64,000 bases of DNA. Origin: Corallococcus silvisoli. Its GTDB lineage: Bacteria; Myxococcota; Myxococcia; Myxococcales; Myxococcaceae. This document shows positions 1 through 8,072 of this stretch, piece by piece; within the stretch, counting starts at the first letter, position 1, and every line of letters starts with the position of its first letter. Location: NCBI RefSeq assembly GCF_009909145.1, contig NZ_JAAAPJ010000019.1, positions 1-64,000 of the forward strand, read 5' to 3'. Position numbers and translations under genes: made by a program. The notes under the pieces were generated by a model that did not search any database, was not told where the DNA came from, and worked only from the letters and a program-made list of their open reading frames with translations.

Positions 1-77
1 TCAACTACCTGGCCCTGGTGCAGGTGGCGCTCATCTTCTCCTACCTGCGCCACCTGCATCCATCAGACACGGCCTAG
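1..77 (+). CDS. C-terminal end of a membrane-protein gene (partial)
   Basis: Only the last 24 codons are inside the window, read from position 3 to a TAG at 75-77. The peptide begins with a hydrophobic stretch (residues NYLALVQVALIFSYL), consistent with the end of a final transmembrane helix, followed by a short polar tail RHLHPSDTA. The stop lies 15 bp inside the 3' end of the convergent immunity gene, so the two genes overlap tail to tail. Third positions are nearly all G or C, as in the neighbouring genes. No family can be assigned from so short a fragment. Confidence 0.6.
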   Translation, partial: NYLALVQVALIFSYLRHLHPSDTA

Positions 78-617
78 GTCCCCTACCCCTTCGAGTGCGT
101 TCTTGACCTCCTCCGAGACAATGAACGCCGTCTTGAACTTCTTCAGCCGGAAGACGTGCGCGCCCTCGGTCTTCAACGGATCGATGCGCAGTCCGTAGAT
201 CCAGTTGTACTCCCCAGGGTAGTCAGTGGAGGGATCGTCCTCGTCATAGTGATGCACCTCCCGGCATCCTGCCTCGTCTATGGCATCAACCACCTTGATT
301 GCATTGACGACAAAGTACCGCTCGGACTCTCCCTCCACCGTCACCGGAAACAGTTGGACGTCATCGGGAGCCAGTGTTTGGAAGACGTTCGCGAGTGCTT
401 CGCTGACGATAGGCGTGCGTTCAACCCCTCCAAAGACAAAAGCGCGCTTCGTGCCCGGATGTGAAACCTGAGATTTGATGGAGCCAGGGTCTGGAAGGAC
501 ATGCCCATCTGTGAACAGCCAAGGTTCGTCGAACTCTTCGCCGGATGTCCGCGTGGGCGTCTCAATGAGCCATCGAGGCATGTCAGCCAAGCCAACCCAA
601 TAAAAGTTCCGTTCCAC
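63..617 (-). CDS. Imm11-type immunity protein
   Basis: Predicted soluble 184-residue protein without a signal peptide. It resembles the Imm11 (DUF1629) immunity proteins common in myxobacteria. The family-typical part is near the C-terminus, where FRLKKFKTAFIVSEEVKNAL matches the usual pattern of a basic strand followed by a helix beginning with I-V-S-E. The ATG at 617 lies 9 bp downstream of the stop of the AHH-nuclease toxin gene, so the pair is almost certainly one operon with toxin first and immunity second. Inferred role: binds and neutralises the cognate nuclease toxin in siblings. The immunity gene is intact although the toxin frame is broken, as expected if loss of immunity would be costly while kin still deliver the toxin. 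Confidence 0.75.
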   Translation of the reverse strand: MERNFYWVGLADMPRWLIETPTRTSGEEFDEPWLFTDGHVLPDPGSIKSQVSHPGTKRAFVFGGVERTPIVSEALANVFQTLAPDDVQLFPVTVEGESERYFVVNAIKVVDAIDEAGCREVHHYDEDDPSTDYPGEYNWIYGLRIDPLKTEGAHVFRLKKFKTAFIVSEEVKNALEGVGDLGRV

Positions 618-626
618 CCTACCCTC

Positions 627-1921
627 CTACTTCACGATGAAGCTGCGCAATTCCGAGCCCGGCGTAAGCAACTCGTCTGCAATCTTCGCGAGTTCCTTCC
701 GCAAGCTGGCCCGGCAGCTCTCCGTCGTTCTGCACCGCCCAACAGAACGCTCAAGACGAGTCATCACCTGATTGTGATAGAATTCGGGGTGAGGCCCCTC
801 GTGCCCATTGAGCCGCACCTTGTTTGCTGCATCCTCAAGGGTCATCCCAGCCTTCTTGAAAATCCTCTCGCACTCTGGCGTCCAAGGACCGCCTGAAGCA
901 GGCGAAATCGGGTTCCTGCTCGTGCAAATATGGTGAACCGGCCCCCCCAGCATCGCCCGGAAACCGCCCCTCTCCGTACATCGCAAGAGTCGCAGCAGCC
1001 CCCGGAGCCAGCGCCACGTTGAGCACTCCAGCGGCGGGCATCGCGATGGACGACACCCCACCGTTCAGCGCCGCTCCGAGCTGGAATCCCGCCTCTGCCT
1101 CCGCGCGAAGTGCCGCCTGGGAGAAGCCCGGGAGCTTGGGCCCTTGGGACGCCATCGCGCTCTTTCCGCCCAGGGCCGCAGTGACGAGGAGCACCAGGAC
1201 GCGCGTGCCGTTCGTGCCGAGCACCTTCCCGAAGCGATGGCCGATGTCCTGTAGCTCGATGACGCTCGTTGCCCTCCCCGCATCATCCCACAGCCGGACG
1301 AAGCCCCGTCCAATCTCCCAGACCGGCACAATGCCCAGGTAGGCCACCATCGCCGCCGTCAGCGCCATCGCGATGACCTTGGTGACAGGCTCGGGCAAGG
1401 TCATCGTGAGAAGAACGCTCAGGGCCGCCGTGGTCACCATGGCCTTGAGCGCGGCCGGGTTCAGCATCTTGCCGAGTTCACCCTCCACAGCCCCCCCACA
1501 CGGCATCGAGAGCGAAGGACAGGGCCATGAGCGTCCGGTCCTTCCGCGAGAACGTGAGCCCTGTCCCGCCCACCAGGGACAGGCACCCGTCCGAGTCGGG
1601 GCAGATGCGTGCGTACAGCGACTCGGGCGAACTCCCCGAGCCTGAGTCCGCGAGGCCACTGGAGGATGCAAGCAGCGATCTGGATCGCACCCAGCCTCGT
1701 TCATCCGCCTCGTCGGCTTCCCGAAAGGCAACGTCCATCCGCATGTCGAGGATGAGCCGCGCAAAGGCAGACTTGAACTCCGCCTCGTTCACCTCGACCG
1801 GGTCAACGTCCTCCGACTCGTGAGTGACTCGCTGACCAGTCCCAACATCGATTTGGACAACACGCGTGGTCGCGCATCCCGACACAAGCAACAGCAGAGA
1901 CACCACCGCAATCCACCTCAT
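627..1921 (-). pseudogene. SitA-like lipoprotein toxin with AHH nuclease domain, split by two G-run frameshifts
   Basis: Three successive open frames make one gene. Frame 1 starts at ATG 1921 with a lipoprotein signal (LLLLVSGC lipobox), behind a G-rich ribosome-binding stretch. Frame 2 carries the hydrophobic middle (VTTAALSVLLTMTL, then a segment ending VAYLGIVPVW). Frame 3 carries an AHH-type HNH/EndoVII nuclease: HH in GGPVHHICTSRN and GPHPEFYHNQV downstream. Each junction falls in a run of seven Gs (1491-1497 and 942-948). Removing one G from each run restores a continuous 430-residue protein. The architecture resembles SitA polymorphic toxins, lipoproteins that M. xanthus passes between kin by TraA/TraB-dependent outer-membrane exchange (family knowledge). 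The Imm11 gene follows 9 bp downstream. Either homopolymer sequencing errors or real slippage could explain the breaks; as given, no full-length toxin can be translated. Confidence 0.8.
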
Positions 1922-2171
1922 GGAATCCCCCCGTGGGTGCCCCCGGGAATCAGCGGGCATGGAATCCTGACTCCGAGGCCTGACAGCTTCCCTGAGGCCG
2001 GGAGGCGCGACTCGAACCTCCGCCCCGGGTCCGCGGCGCGGCACGGTCATCAAGCCCATCCGGGAGCTTGAATCGCTCGCCCGTCGCCACCGCCCGGCCT
2101 GAATCGGTGGGGCCCCGCGAGCCGCGCGTCACATCAGCGCCGCGGGCCTTGCCGGAGAGGACGGAGCGCGC

Positions 2172-2214
2172 CGAAAAGAAAAAGGGCTTGGGTGCCAGAA
2201 GCACCCAAGCCCTT
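2172..2214 (-). terminator. Rho-independent terminator of tRNA-Thr
   Basis: A perfect 14-bp stem (2182-2195 with 2201-2214) encloses a 5-nt loop. On the minus strand it is followed by an interrupted T-run (CTTTTTCTTTT). It lies 8 bp past the tRNA 3' end and points the same way. Confidence 0.9.
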
Positions 2215-2221
2215 GATTTCC

Positions 2222-2297
<76 letters not shown>

Positions 2298-2314
2298 GCA
2301 CCGAAAGCGGCGCG

Positions 2315-2343
2315 TAAGTACCACCCGCATCCGGGCCCGGCAA
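2315..2343 (-). promoter_or_regulatory. Possible promoter of tRNA-Thr
   Basis: On the minus strand TTGCCG (2338-2343), a 17-bp spacer and TACTTA (2315-2320) lie about 18 bp upstream of the tRNA 5' end. The -35 matches 4 of 6 consensus bases and the -10 is poor, so spacing and position are the main support. The rest of 2298-2595 holds only an AT-rich patch near 2465-2485 (TATTAT at 2473-2478) that may belong to the gdh promoter. Confidence 0.35.
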
Positions 2344-2595
2344 GCAGTTTCTCCGCGCCCACCGCCAACCCGGTCGCCGCCCCCGCTTCTTTCACCCAGA
2401 AGCCCTGACATGCATGACACAGCGCATCTGTCGGGGTGACACACCGCGTCGGCTAAGTACCCGACTTTTCTCTATTATTTGGAGAAATGGGGCGGCTCCG
2501 CAGCGGTTGAACTCGCGGGGCGGCTGTGCACATAAGGGCCCGGCTTTCCCCAGCGGCCCCCATTCCAGGTGGGCCCCCAAGGAGCACGTTCCATC

Positions 2596-4146
2596 ATGGC
2601 CAGCGAAGAGACTTTCATGCGCGCCCCGGCCCCTACGCCCAAGCGCACCATCTACACGGAGGCGATGGAGATCTTCCACTTCGCGGCGGATCTCATCGGC
2701 CTGGACAAGCGGGTGCGTCTGGAGCTCGAAGAGCCCGACTACGAGCACATCTTCTATGTCACCGCGAAGCTGAAGGACCGCCTGGTCCCGCTCCTCCCCG
2801 AGGAGGCGAAGTCCTTCGCGGACCTGTCCGTCACCCAGGTGCGCAACCCCGAGGGCCTGGAGCGCCTGGCCAACGGCAACATCATCCTCAACGGCCGCGC
2901 CCTGCTGGGCTCCGACGTCGCCATCCGCCACGGCCACCTGCGCCTGCCGGACGGGCTCGTCTACCAGCTGGTCCCCGGTGAGTCGCAGCGCTTCAAGGCC
3001 TACCGCGTCCAGCACAACCAGGCCCGCGGCCCCTACAAGGGCGGCCTGCGCTACCACCGCGAGGTCTCCCTGGATCTCTTCAAGGCGCTCGCCGCGGAGA
3101 TGACCTGGAAGACGGCCATCGCGGAGGTGCCCTTCGGCGGCGGCAAGGGCGGCATCCAGCTGGATCCGCGCGAGTACGGCCGCGAGGAGATCGAGGCCAT
3201 CACCCTGCGCTTCATGTACCGGCTCAAGAGCCTCATCGGGCCGAACATCGACATCCCGGCGCCGGACGTGGGCACCAACCCGGAGATCATGGCGCTGCTC
3301 TACCGCCAGTTCTCCGACGGTGAGCGCGAGCGCCACAACCTGCGCGGCATCGTCACCGGCAAGGACGTGCGCATCGGCGGCTCCGAGGGCCGCGGCAAGG
3401 CCACCGGCCAGGGCGTCGCCTTCTGCATCGAGGACTACTACGCCGACCGCGGCGAGAGCGTGAAGGGCAAGACCTTCGTCATCCAGGGCTTCGGCAACGT
3501 GGGCAGCCACGCCGCCATCATCCTGGGCAACATGGGCGCCCGCCTGCTCGCGGTGAACGACGCCGACGGGTCCATCTTCAACGGCGACGGCATCGACGTG
3601 AACGCCCTGGCCGCCTACGTGGCGGACCCCAAGAACCTCAAGCGCTCCGTCGTGGGCTTCCCCGGCGCCCAGCGCATCGAGAAGAAGGACCTCTGGGACG
3701 TGCAGGCGGACATCCTCGTCCCCGCCGCCCTGGGTGGCGAGATCACCGCCGACGTCGCCGAGCGCCTCAAGGTGAAGCTCATCGCCGAGGGCGCCAACGG
3801 CCCCACCACTCCGGAGGCCGACCGCGTCCTGCAGAAGCGCGGCATCGAGCTCATCCCGGACATCATCGCCAACGCCGGCGGCGTGACGGTGTCGTACTAC
3901 GAGTGGATCCAGAACAAGCGCATGGAGCGCTGGAGCGAGGCGGAAGTCGATCAGCGCCTCGAGCGCGCCATGAAGCGCAACTACCGCATCATCCGGGACA
4001 TCTCGCGCAACCAGCCGCGCAAGACGGAGATGCACGACAGCCGCCCGTACTGCATCGGGAAGACGGTGGACAGCCGCTGCGCCGCGATGATCCTCGCGCT
4101 CAAGCGCATCGAGGCCCACTACCTCCTCGAGGGCTTCTCGCAGTAA
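2596..4146 (+). CDS. gdhA: Glutamate dehydrogenase (Glu/Leu/Phe/Val dehydrogenase family)
   Basis: Cytosolic 516-residue enzyme predicted to interconvert glutamate with 2-oxoglutarate and ammonia using NAD(P). The N-terminal half carries the dimerisation/substrate domain with KGGLRYH and the catalytic-lysine segment PFGGGKGG. The C-terminal half has a Rossmann fold with VIQGFGNVGSHAA, then EGANGPTTPEAD and NAGGVTVSYYEW. It is about 70 residues longer than the shortest bacterial enzymes, mostly at the N-terminus. The ATG at 2596 is preferred over a GTG 27 bp upstream because AAGGAG lies at 2579-2584. It stands alone, between tRNA-Thr and a convergent PilZ gene, and ends in a strong hairpin. 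Glutamate released by the histidine-degradation genes near 22-25 kb would be a natural substrate, but no link is visible in the DNA. Confidence 0.95.
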   Translation: MASEETFMRAPAPTPKRTIYTEAMEIFHFAADLIGLDKRVRLELEEPDYEHIFYVTAKLKDRLVPLLPEEAKSFADLSVTQVRNPEGLERLANGNIILNGRALLGSDVAIRHGHLRLPDGLVYQLVPGESQRFKAYRVQHNQARGPYKGGLRYHREVSLDLFKALAAEMTWKTAIAEVPFGGGKGGIQLDPREYGREEIEAITLRFMYRLKSLIGPNIDIPAPDVGTNPEIMALLYRQFSDGERERHNLRGIVTGKDVRIGGSEGRGKATGQGVAFCIEDYYADRGESVKGKTFVIQGFGNVGSHAAIILGNMGARLLAVNDADGSIFNGDGIDVNALAAYVADPKNLKRSVVGFPGAQRIEKKDLWDVQADILVPAALGGEITADVAERLKVKLIAEGANGPTTPEADRVLQKRGIELIPDIIANAGGVTVSYYEWIQNKRMERWSEAEVDQRLERAMKRNYRIIRDISRNQPRKTEMHDSRPYCIGKTVDSRCAAMILALKRIEAHYLLEGFSQ

Positions 4147-4175
4147 CCGGCGCGTCCCAACCGCCGTCACACGCC

Positions 4176-4219
4176 CGGGGCACGGTGTCTTCCCTCACGA
4201 GGGGAAGGGCCGTGCCCCG
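4176..4219. terminator. Hairpin between convergent gdh and PilZ genes
   Basis: A 10-bp outer stem (4176-4185 with 4210-4219, CGGGGCACGG/CCGTGCCCCG) encloses a second C/G-rich stem (4189-4195 with 4200-4207). It sits exactly between two convergent stop codons and could stop transcription in both directions. The T-tract is short (TCTTT on the plus strand). Confidence 0.55.
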
Positions 4220-4226
4220 CGGTCTT

Positions 4227-4586
4227 TCAGTGCATCACCCGCTCGCGGTCCACCAGCAGCAGCGGCGCGTCATCCATGGTCTCGTAGGCCACGATGCGCA
4301 GCCCCACCCCGCGGCTGTTGCCCGGCCGCCCGTCCTTGCGGCCGAAGGCCAGCGCCACCTGGTAGCGGACCTCGCACAGGCACGTCATCTCCGTGCCGTC
4401 CTCGCCCGCGAACGTCACCTTCAGCTTCTCGCCCAGCCCCAGCGAGTCGCGCACCTCGATGAACATGCCCCGCGCGCTGATGTTGCGGCCAATGCCCCGC
4501 ATCATCCCGTCCTGCGTGGACAGATACACGGTGAAGATCTTGTCGAAGCGCAGGTGGGAGCGGCGTTCCTGGGGCTGCGTGTTCAT
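4227..4586 (-). CDS. PilZ domain protein (c-di-GMP binding)
   Basis: A single-domain protein of 119 residues. The two PilZ signature elements are present: the arginine motif RRSHLR near residue 9 (RxxxR) and NISARGMF (the [D/N]xSxxG motif) near residue 45, followed by the beta-barrel with LCEVRYQV and GVGLRI. Both c-di-GMP contact motifs look intact, so binding is likely. The start at 4586 is chosen because the domain begins directly after MNTQPQE; the longer reading frame upstream has poor sequence character. There is no fused output domain, so it probably acts by binding a partner, for example in motility or surface-polysaccharide control as for other myxobacterial PilZ proteins. It is monocistronic. 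Confidence 0.88.
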   Translation of the reverse strand: MNTQPQERRSHLRFDKIFTVYLSTQDGMMRGIGRNISARGMFIEVRDSLGLGEKLKVTFAGEDGTEMTCLCEVRYQVALAFGRKDGRPGNSRGVGLRIVAYETMDDAPLLLVDRERVMH

Positions 4587-4773
4587 GCGGGGAGGGCTCC
4601 GAAACAGGGGGTGACAGGGGCAAACTACACGGTAGCCAGATGTAGGCAACTTCTTCACCTACATCCACTCTGACACACCATGCCATACGCATGGGAAAGC
4701 GCTGCCCCCGGCGCGGCGGGAGTGGCAGCATCCGAGGGGCCGTCATCCCCCTATTTCCCGGGAGTTCCTCTCC

Positions 4774-5409
4774 GTGAACCGCATCCTGGCCGCCGCCTTT
4801 GCCCTCCTTGTGCCCACGCTCGCCCTGGCCGACGTGGACTCGCGCTTCGCGAAGCTGCGCGACGAGTCCGAGCCCCTGGGCGGGCTGGGGGCCTTCCTGG
4901 AGAAGTACGTGGGCGAGTGCGACGGGGCGCTCGTGGAGCCGCAGTGCAAGTCCCAGGCGGAGGCCTTCCGCAAGAAGTACACGGGCAAGCGCCTCTACAT
5001 GATCATCACCGAGGACGACGCGACCATGCTGGCCGCGGGCGACTTCAACCCCAGCAGCAACGACTACACCATCAACATCACGCCCTTCTTCGGGGGCGGG
5101 AAGTACGCGCTCACCCACGGGGCGCCGAAGAAGACGGACTCGCAGGGCAACCCGGTGCTGAACCTGCTCACGGTGAGCGGCACCGCGCCGAGCATGTGGA
5201 ACGGTGGAACCTTCCAGCGGGTGTTCACCTCCCGGGGCGTGCGCGCGCAGGTCGTCTTCACGCCGCAGAGCGTGTGGACGCTGCCCAAGAAGGGCGGCGG
5301 GAAGATCTCCGGCGTCAACGCCCGCATCGAGGCCATCCTCGTGACGGAGGGGCGCACCGGCGGACAGATGGGCCTGTGGATCAACGGCAAGGACGCGGCC
5401 GCCAAGTAG
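4774..5409 (+). CDS. Secreted DUF6066-like myxobacterial protein
   Basis: This 211-residue protein has a Sec signal peptide (MNRILAAAFALLVPTLALA, cleavage before DVDSRF). The mature part is a small beta-rich domain with two cysteines (residues near 49 and 58) that may form a disulphide, and a C-terminal WINGKDAAAK tail. It resembles a group of myxobacterial proteins of unknown function that I recall as DUF6066; this identification is from memory and not certain. The GTG start at 4774 is preceded by GGGAG at a suitable distance. It is monocistronic and convergent with htrA, with only 19 bp between the stops. Function unknown; probably periplasmic. Confidence 0.75.
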   Translation: MNRILAAAFALLVPTLALADVDSRFAKLRDESEPLGGLGAFLEKYVGECDGALVEPQCKSQAEAFRKKYTGKRLYMIITEDDATMLAAGDFNPSSNDYTINITPFFGGGKYALTHGAPKKTDSQGNPVLNLLTVSGTAPSMWNGGTFQRVFTSRGVRAQVVFTPQSVWTLPKKGGGKISGVNARIEAILVTEGRTGGQMGLWINGKDAAAK

Positions 5410-5428
5410 CGCGGCCCCGCGGGCAGGC

Positions 5429-6952
5429 TCAGCGGGCGATGGCGATGTACTGGAGCGCGTCGCCCCGCTGCACCCGCAGGAGGATGCTGGCCCCGGCGCT
5501 GCCCCGCTCCAGGGCGGCCTTCACCGCGGCGGCGTCCTTCACCCGGCGGCGGTTCACCTCCGTGACGACGTCGCCCGCGCGCAGGCCGGACTGCTCCGCC
5601 GGGCTGCGCGGCACCACACCGGACACGAGCGCGCCCAGGAACGCCTCGTAGCCCAGGGGCGCGGCCACCTCCGGCGTCAAATCCCGCAGCACCAGCCCCA
5701 GGTCGTTCGCGTTGCTGCCGCCCCGGTTGGCCAGGCCCTCGGTGGCCTCCTGCGCGGGCCGGGCGACGAGCCGGACCGACACCTCCTGGGTGCCCCCCTC
5801 GCGCAGCAGCGTCAGCTTCGCCTCCGTGCCCGGAGCCAGGAGCGCCACCTTGCGCAGCAGCTGGAGGTAGCTGCCAATGGGCCGGCCATTCACCGCCACC
5901 AGCCGGTCGCCCGGGCGGATGTGCGCCGCGGCGGCGGGGCTGCCCCGGTAGACGTCCTTCACCACCGGCGCCGTGGCGGTCGCGTCCGCGCCGTCCTCGT
6001 TGATGACGACGCCCAGCCACCCGCGCTCCAGCTTGCCGTTCTCCCGCAGGTTGGGCAGCAGGTCCTTCACCAGGTTGATGGGCACCGCGAAGCCGATGCC
6101 CTGCCCCTCGCTGATGATGGCGGTGTTCACGCCAATCACCTCGCCCTTCATGTTGAAGAGCGGGCCGCCGGAGTTGCCCGGGTTGATGAGGGCGTCCGTC
6201 TGGATGAAGTCGTCGAACTGGCCCACGCCTAGCACGCGCTCCTTGGCGGAGATCATCCCGTGCGCCACCGAGTGGTCCAGGCCGAACGGGTTTCCAATGG
6301 CCACCACCCAGTCCCCCACCTCCAGCCCGTCCGAGTCCCCCAGGAACACCGCCGGCAGGCTCCCCAGCCCCGCCCCGTTCAGCCGCAGGAGCGCCACGTC
6401 CGTGGACGCGTCGCGGCCCACCACCTCCGCGGGGAACTCGCGGCCGTCCGCCAGGCGCACGGACACCTGCTGCACGGGCACCTCGCGGGGGCCGTCCTTG
6501 CTGGCGGTGACGCCGCCCGGGTCCAGCACCGGGCCCTGGGCGTTGGCCACCACGTGGTTGTTGGTGACGACGAGTCCGTCGGGCGTCAGCACGAAGCCAG
6601 AGCCGGTGGAGCGCTTCACCGCGCCCGCCACCGCGCCGGGGCCCACCGTGGTGATGTTCACCACGCCCGCCTCCACCGCGCGGATGAGCGGCGCCAGCGA
6701 CGTGGGGGGCGTGAAGCGCGGCAGGCCCGAGTAGCCCGCGGGGCGCTCGCGCCAGAGCGAGGACACGCCCGGGGTGGCGGGCTCGCTCGCGGGCAGCGGG
6801 GCGGCGAAGTAGGCGATGTGCTCGCGAACGCGGGCCTGGAGCCAGGGCGTGAGCGGATCCTCGGCGGCCCCCGCCACCGGGGCGAGCGCCACCACGCAAA
6901 GGATGCTGAGCAGTCGGACGGACACGGGGTGGCAGCTTACACGGCGGGCCAT
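5429..6952 (-). CDS. degP: HtrA/DegP-like periplasmic serine protease with two PDZ domains
   Basis: About 507 residues: signal peptide (hydrophobic core LLSILCVVALAPVAGA), a trypsin-like domain, then two PDZ domains. The catalytic triad is visible as His in TNNHVV, Asp in DASTDVALL and Ser in GNSGGPLF. PDZ1 contains GWLGVVI and RPGDRLVAVNGRPI; PDZ2 contains SGLRAGDVVTEVNRR. Length and order match DegP/DegQ proteases, which degrade or refold damaged envelope proteins. The ATG at 6952 was used, but a GTG at 6925 would give a more compact signal peptide; neither has a strong ribosome-binding site. It lies downstream of ftsH, a sigma-1.1-like gene and grpE on the same strand, so the neighbourhood is devoted to protein quality control. 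Confidence 0.93.
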   Translation of the reverse strand: MARRVSCHPVSVRLLSILCVVALAPVAGAAEDPLTPWLQARVREHIAYFAAPLPASEPATPGVSSLWRERPAGYSGLPRFTPPTSLAPLIRAVEAGVVNITTVGPGAVAGAVKRSTGSGFVLTPDGLVVTNNHVVANAQGPVLDPGGVTASKDGPREVPVQQVSVRLADGREFPAEVVGRDASTDVALLRLNGAGLGSLPAVFLGDSDGLEVGDWVVAIGNPFGLDHSVAHGMISAKERVLGVGQFDDFIQTDALINPGNSGGPLFNMKGEVIGVNTAIISEGQGIGFAVPINLVKDLLPNLRENGKLERGWLGVVINEDGADATATAPVVKDVYRGSPAAAAHIRPGDRLVAVNGRPIGSYLQLLRKVALLAPGTEAKLTLLREGGTQEVSVRLVARPAQEATEGLANRGGSNANDLGLVLRDLTPEVAAPLGYEAFLGALVSGVVPRSPAEQSGLRAGDVVTEVNRRRVKDAAAVKAALERGSAGASILLRVQRGDALQYIAIAR

Positions 6953-7037
6953 GACGTCAAGGCCCAACAGACCGGCGGCCACGCCCCTTCCCCGCTCACG
7001 CCCACCCGGACCCGGGCGGGCGCGGAGGCGGGGGCCC

Positions 7038-7634
7038 TCAGGCCTGGGCCGGGGCCACGTACCGGGCCACCTTCACCCGGGCGGGACGGATGACGCGGTC
7101 CTTCAGGCGGTAGCCCGCGCGGAACTCGGCGACGACCTTCTGGTCGTCGTCCTGCACGGGCGTCACCTCCATGTCCGCCGCCTCGGCCACGTTCGGGTCG
7201 TAGGGGCGGCCCATCACCTGGATGCGCTCGATGCCGGTGGCCTGCGCCTTGGACAGCAGGCTGTCGCGGATCATCCGCACCCCCTGGGCCAGGGGCGAGG
7301 CGTCCTGGTGGCTGGCGGCCATCGCCAGGTCCAGCTCGTCGATGGCCTCCAGCAGCGTGCGGGCCACGTTGCCGCGCTCCACGTCGAGCATCCGCTCGCG
7401 CTCCCGCGTCAGCCGCTGCTTGAACTCCTCCCGGTCCTTGGTGAGGTCCTGGAGCCCCCGCGCCAGCTCGTTCACCCGGCGACGGGCCGCCTCCAGTTCC
7501 TGCTGGAGCCGCGCCACCTCGCCGTCCTGCTCGGCTTCGGCCGGGGCCTCGGCGGAGACCACTTCAGCCTCCTCGGTGGTGTTGGCGGAGGCCTTCGCCT
7601 CCGGGGTTTCGTCGCTGCTGGGATTTCCGGCCAT
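7038..7634 (-). CDS. grpE: GrpE nucleotide exchange factor
   Basis: This 198-residue protein is the ADP/ATP exchange factor for DnaK. The first ~45 residues are acidic and low complexity (many E, A and S), followed by a long coiled-coil helix (VARLQQELEAARRRVNELAR) and the compact beta domain ending in RYVAPAQA. The GrpE signature region is recognisable in GVRMIRDSLLSKAQATGIER and VVAEFRAGYRLKDRVIRPA. The ATG at 7634 is chosen; upstream codons give arginine/serine-rich sequence atypical of GrpE. No dnaK or dnaJ is adjacent. It lies between the sigma-1.1-like gene and htrA, with 83 bp upstream and 85 bp downstream, so its operon membership is uncertain. Confidence 0.93.
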   Translation of the reverse strand: MAGNPSSDETPEAKASANTTEEAEVVSAEAPAEAEQDGEVARLQQELEAARRRVNELARGLQDLTKDREEFKQRLTRERERMLDVERGNVARTLLEAIDELDLAMAASHQDASPLAQGVRMIRDSLLSKAQATGIERIQVMGRPYDPNVAEAADMEVTPVQDDDQKVVAEFRAGYRLKDRVIRPARVKVARYVAPAQA

Positions 7635-7717
7635 TGTCGAACCTGCGCAGGGGTTGAAGGAAGCGGACCTCGATGAGCGGCGCGAACGTAACCGCGAGGG
7701 CGGCCCTGTCAACGCGC

Positions 7718-7966
7718 CTAGTGATTGGACGGAGCCGAGGGCGGTGCCTCGGCCATGAAGCCGTGATCGACCTGCCCCGTCACCTCATCGATGATTTCCA
7801 CCTGCGCGGCTCGGAGGGAGTAGTAGAGAAGCCACCGCTCGGCGGCCGTCAGCGTCCCCGGAGGCAGCGCCTCCTCGATCTCCTGCACCGTGAGCCGGCC
7901 ATCCTTCAGGCCCTTGGCGAACAACGACTTCCGCGCGACGTAGCTCTTCCCAATCCGGTTCTCCAC
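7718..7966 (-). CDS. Stand-alone sigma-70 region 1.1-like small protein
   Basis: An 82-residue protein started by GTG at 7966, seven bases after a near-perfect AAGGAGG. Residues ~10-62 (FAKGLKDGRLTVQEIEEALP through QVEIIDEVTG) resemble the region 1.1 fold of primary sigma factors: a small acidic helical domain with G-x-L-[ST]-x-x-E-[IL] near the start and [IV]-x-[IV]-[IV]-[DE]-E at the end. There are no DNA-binding regions 2-4. In full sigma-70, region 1.1 mimics DNA and blocks free sigma from binding promoters. A free copy might act on RNA polymerase or a sigma factor, but that is inference. It sits between ftsH and grpE, separated from ftsH by a terminator-like hairpin. Confidence 0.7.
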   Translation of the reverse strand: MENRIGKSYVARKSLFAKGLKDGRLTVQEIEEALPPGTLTAAERWLLYYSLRAAQVEIIDEVTGQVDHGFMAEAPPSAPSNH

Positions 7967-7998
7967 GGCGACGCCTCCTTGTCGACCAAAAGTAATTT

Positions 7999-8040
7999 CG
8001 CCCACCGGCCACCGCAGGCTGGCGGTGGATCCGGTGGGCG
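7999..8040 (-). terminator. Strong hairpin after ftsH (first copy)
   Basis: An outer 10-bp stem (7999-8008 with 8031-8040) and an inner 7-bp stem (8009-8015 with 8022-8028) enclose a 6-nt loop. The structure begins 32 bp past the ftsH stop. On the minus strand the following bases are AAATTACTTTT, a weak T-tract. It overlaps no coding sequence and probably separates ftsH from the sigma-1.1-like gene. Confidence 0.55.
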
Positions 8041-8072
8041 AAGGACTGCCCGGAGAGCAGGCAGGCGCCCCT

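Noticed and set aside
942..948. Programmed ribosomal -1 frameshift at the 7-G runs of the toxin gene
   Set aside because: The shift needed at both runs is +1 (skip one base), not -1, and no downstream stimulatory structure was obvious. Transcriptional slippage or sequencing error fits better.
2465..2485. A firm promoter call for gdh at the AT-rich patch
   Set aside because: TATTAT at 2473-2478 resembles a -10 element but no -35 element lies at the right distance.
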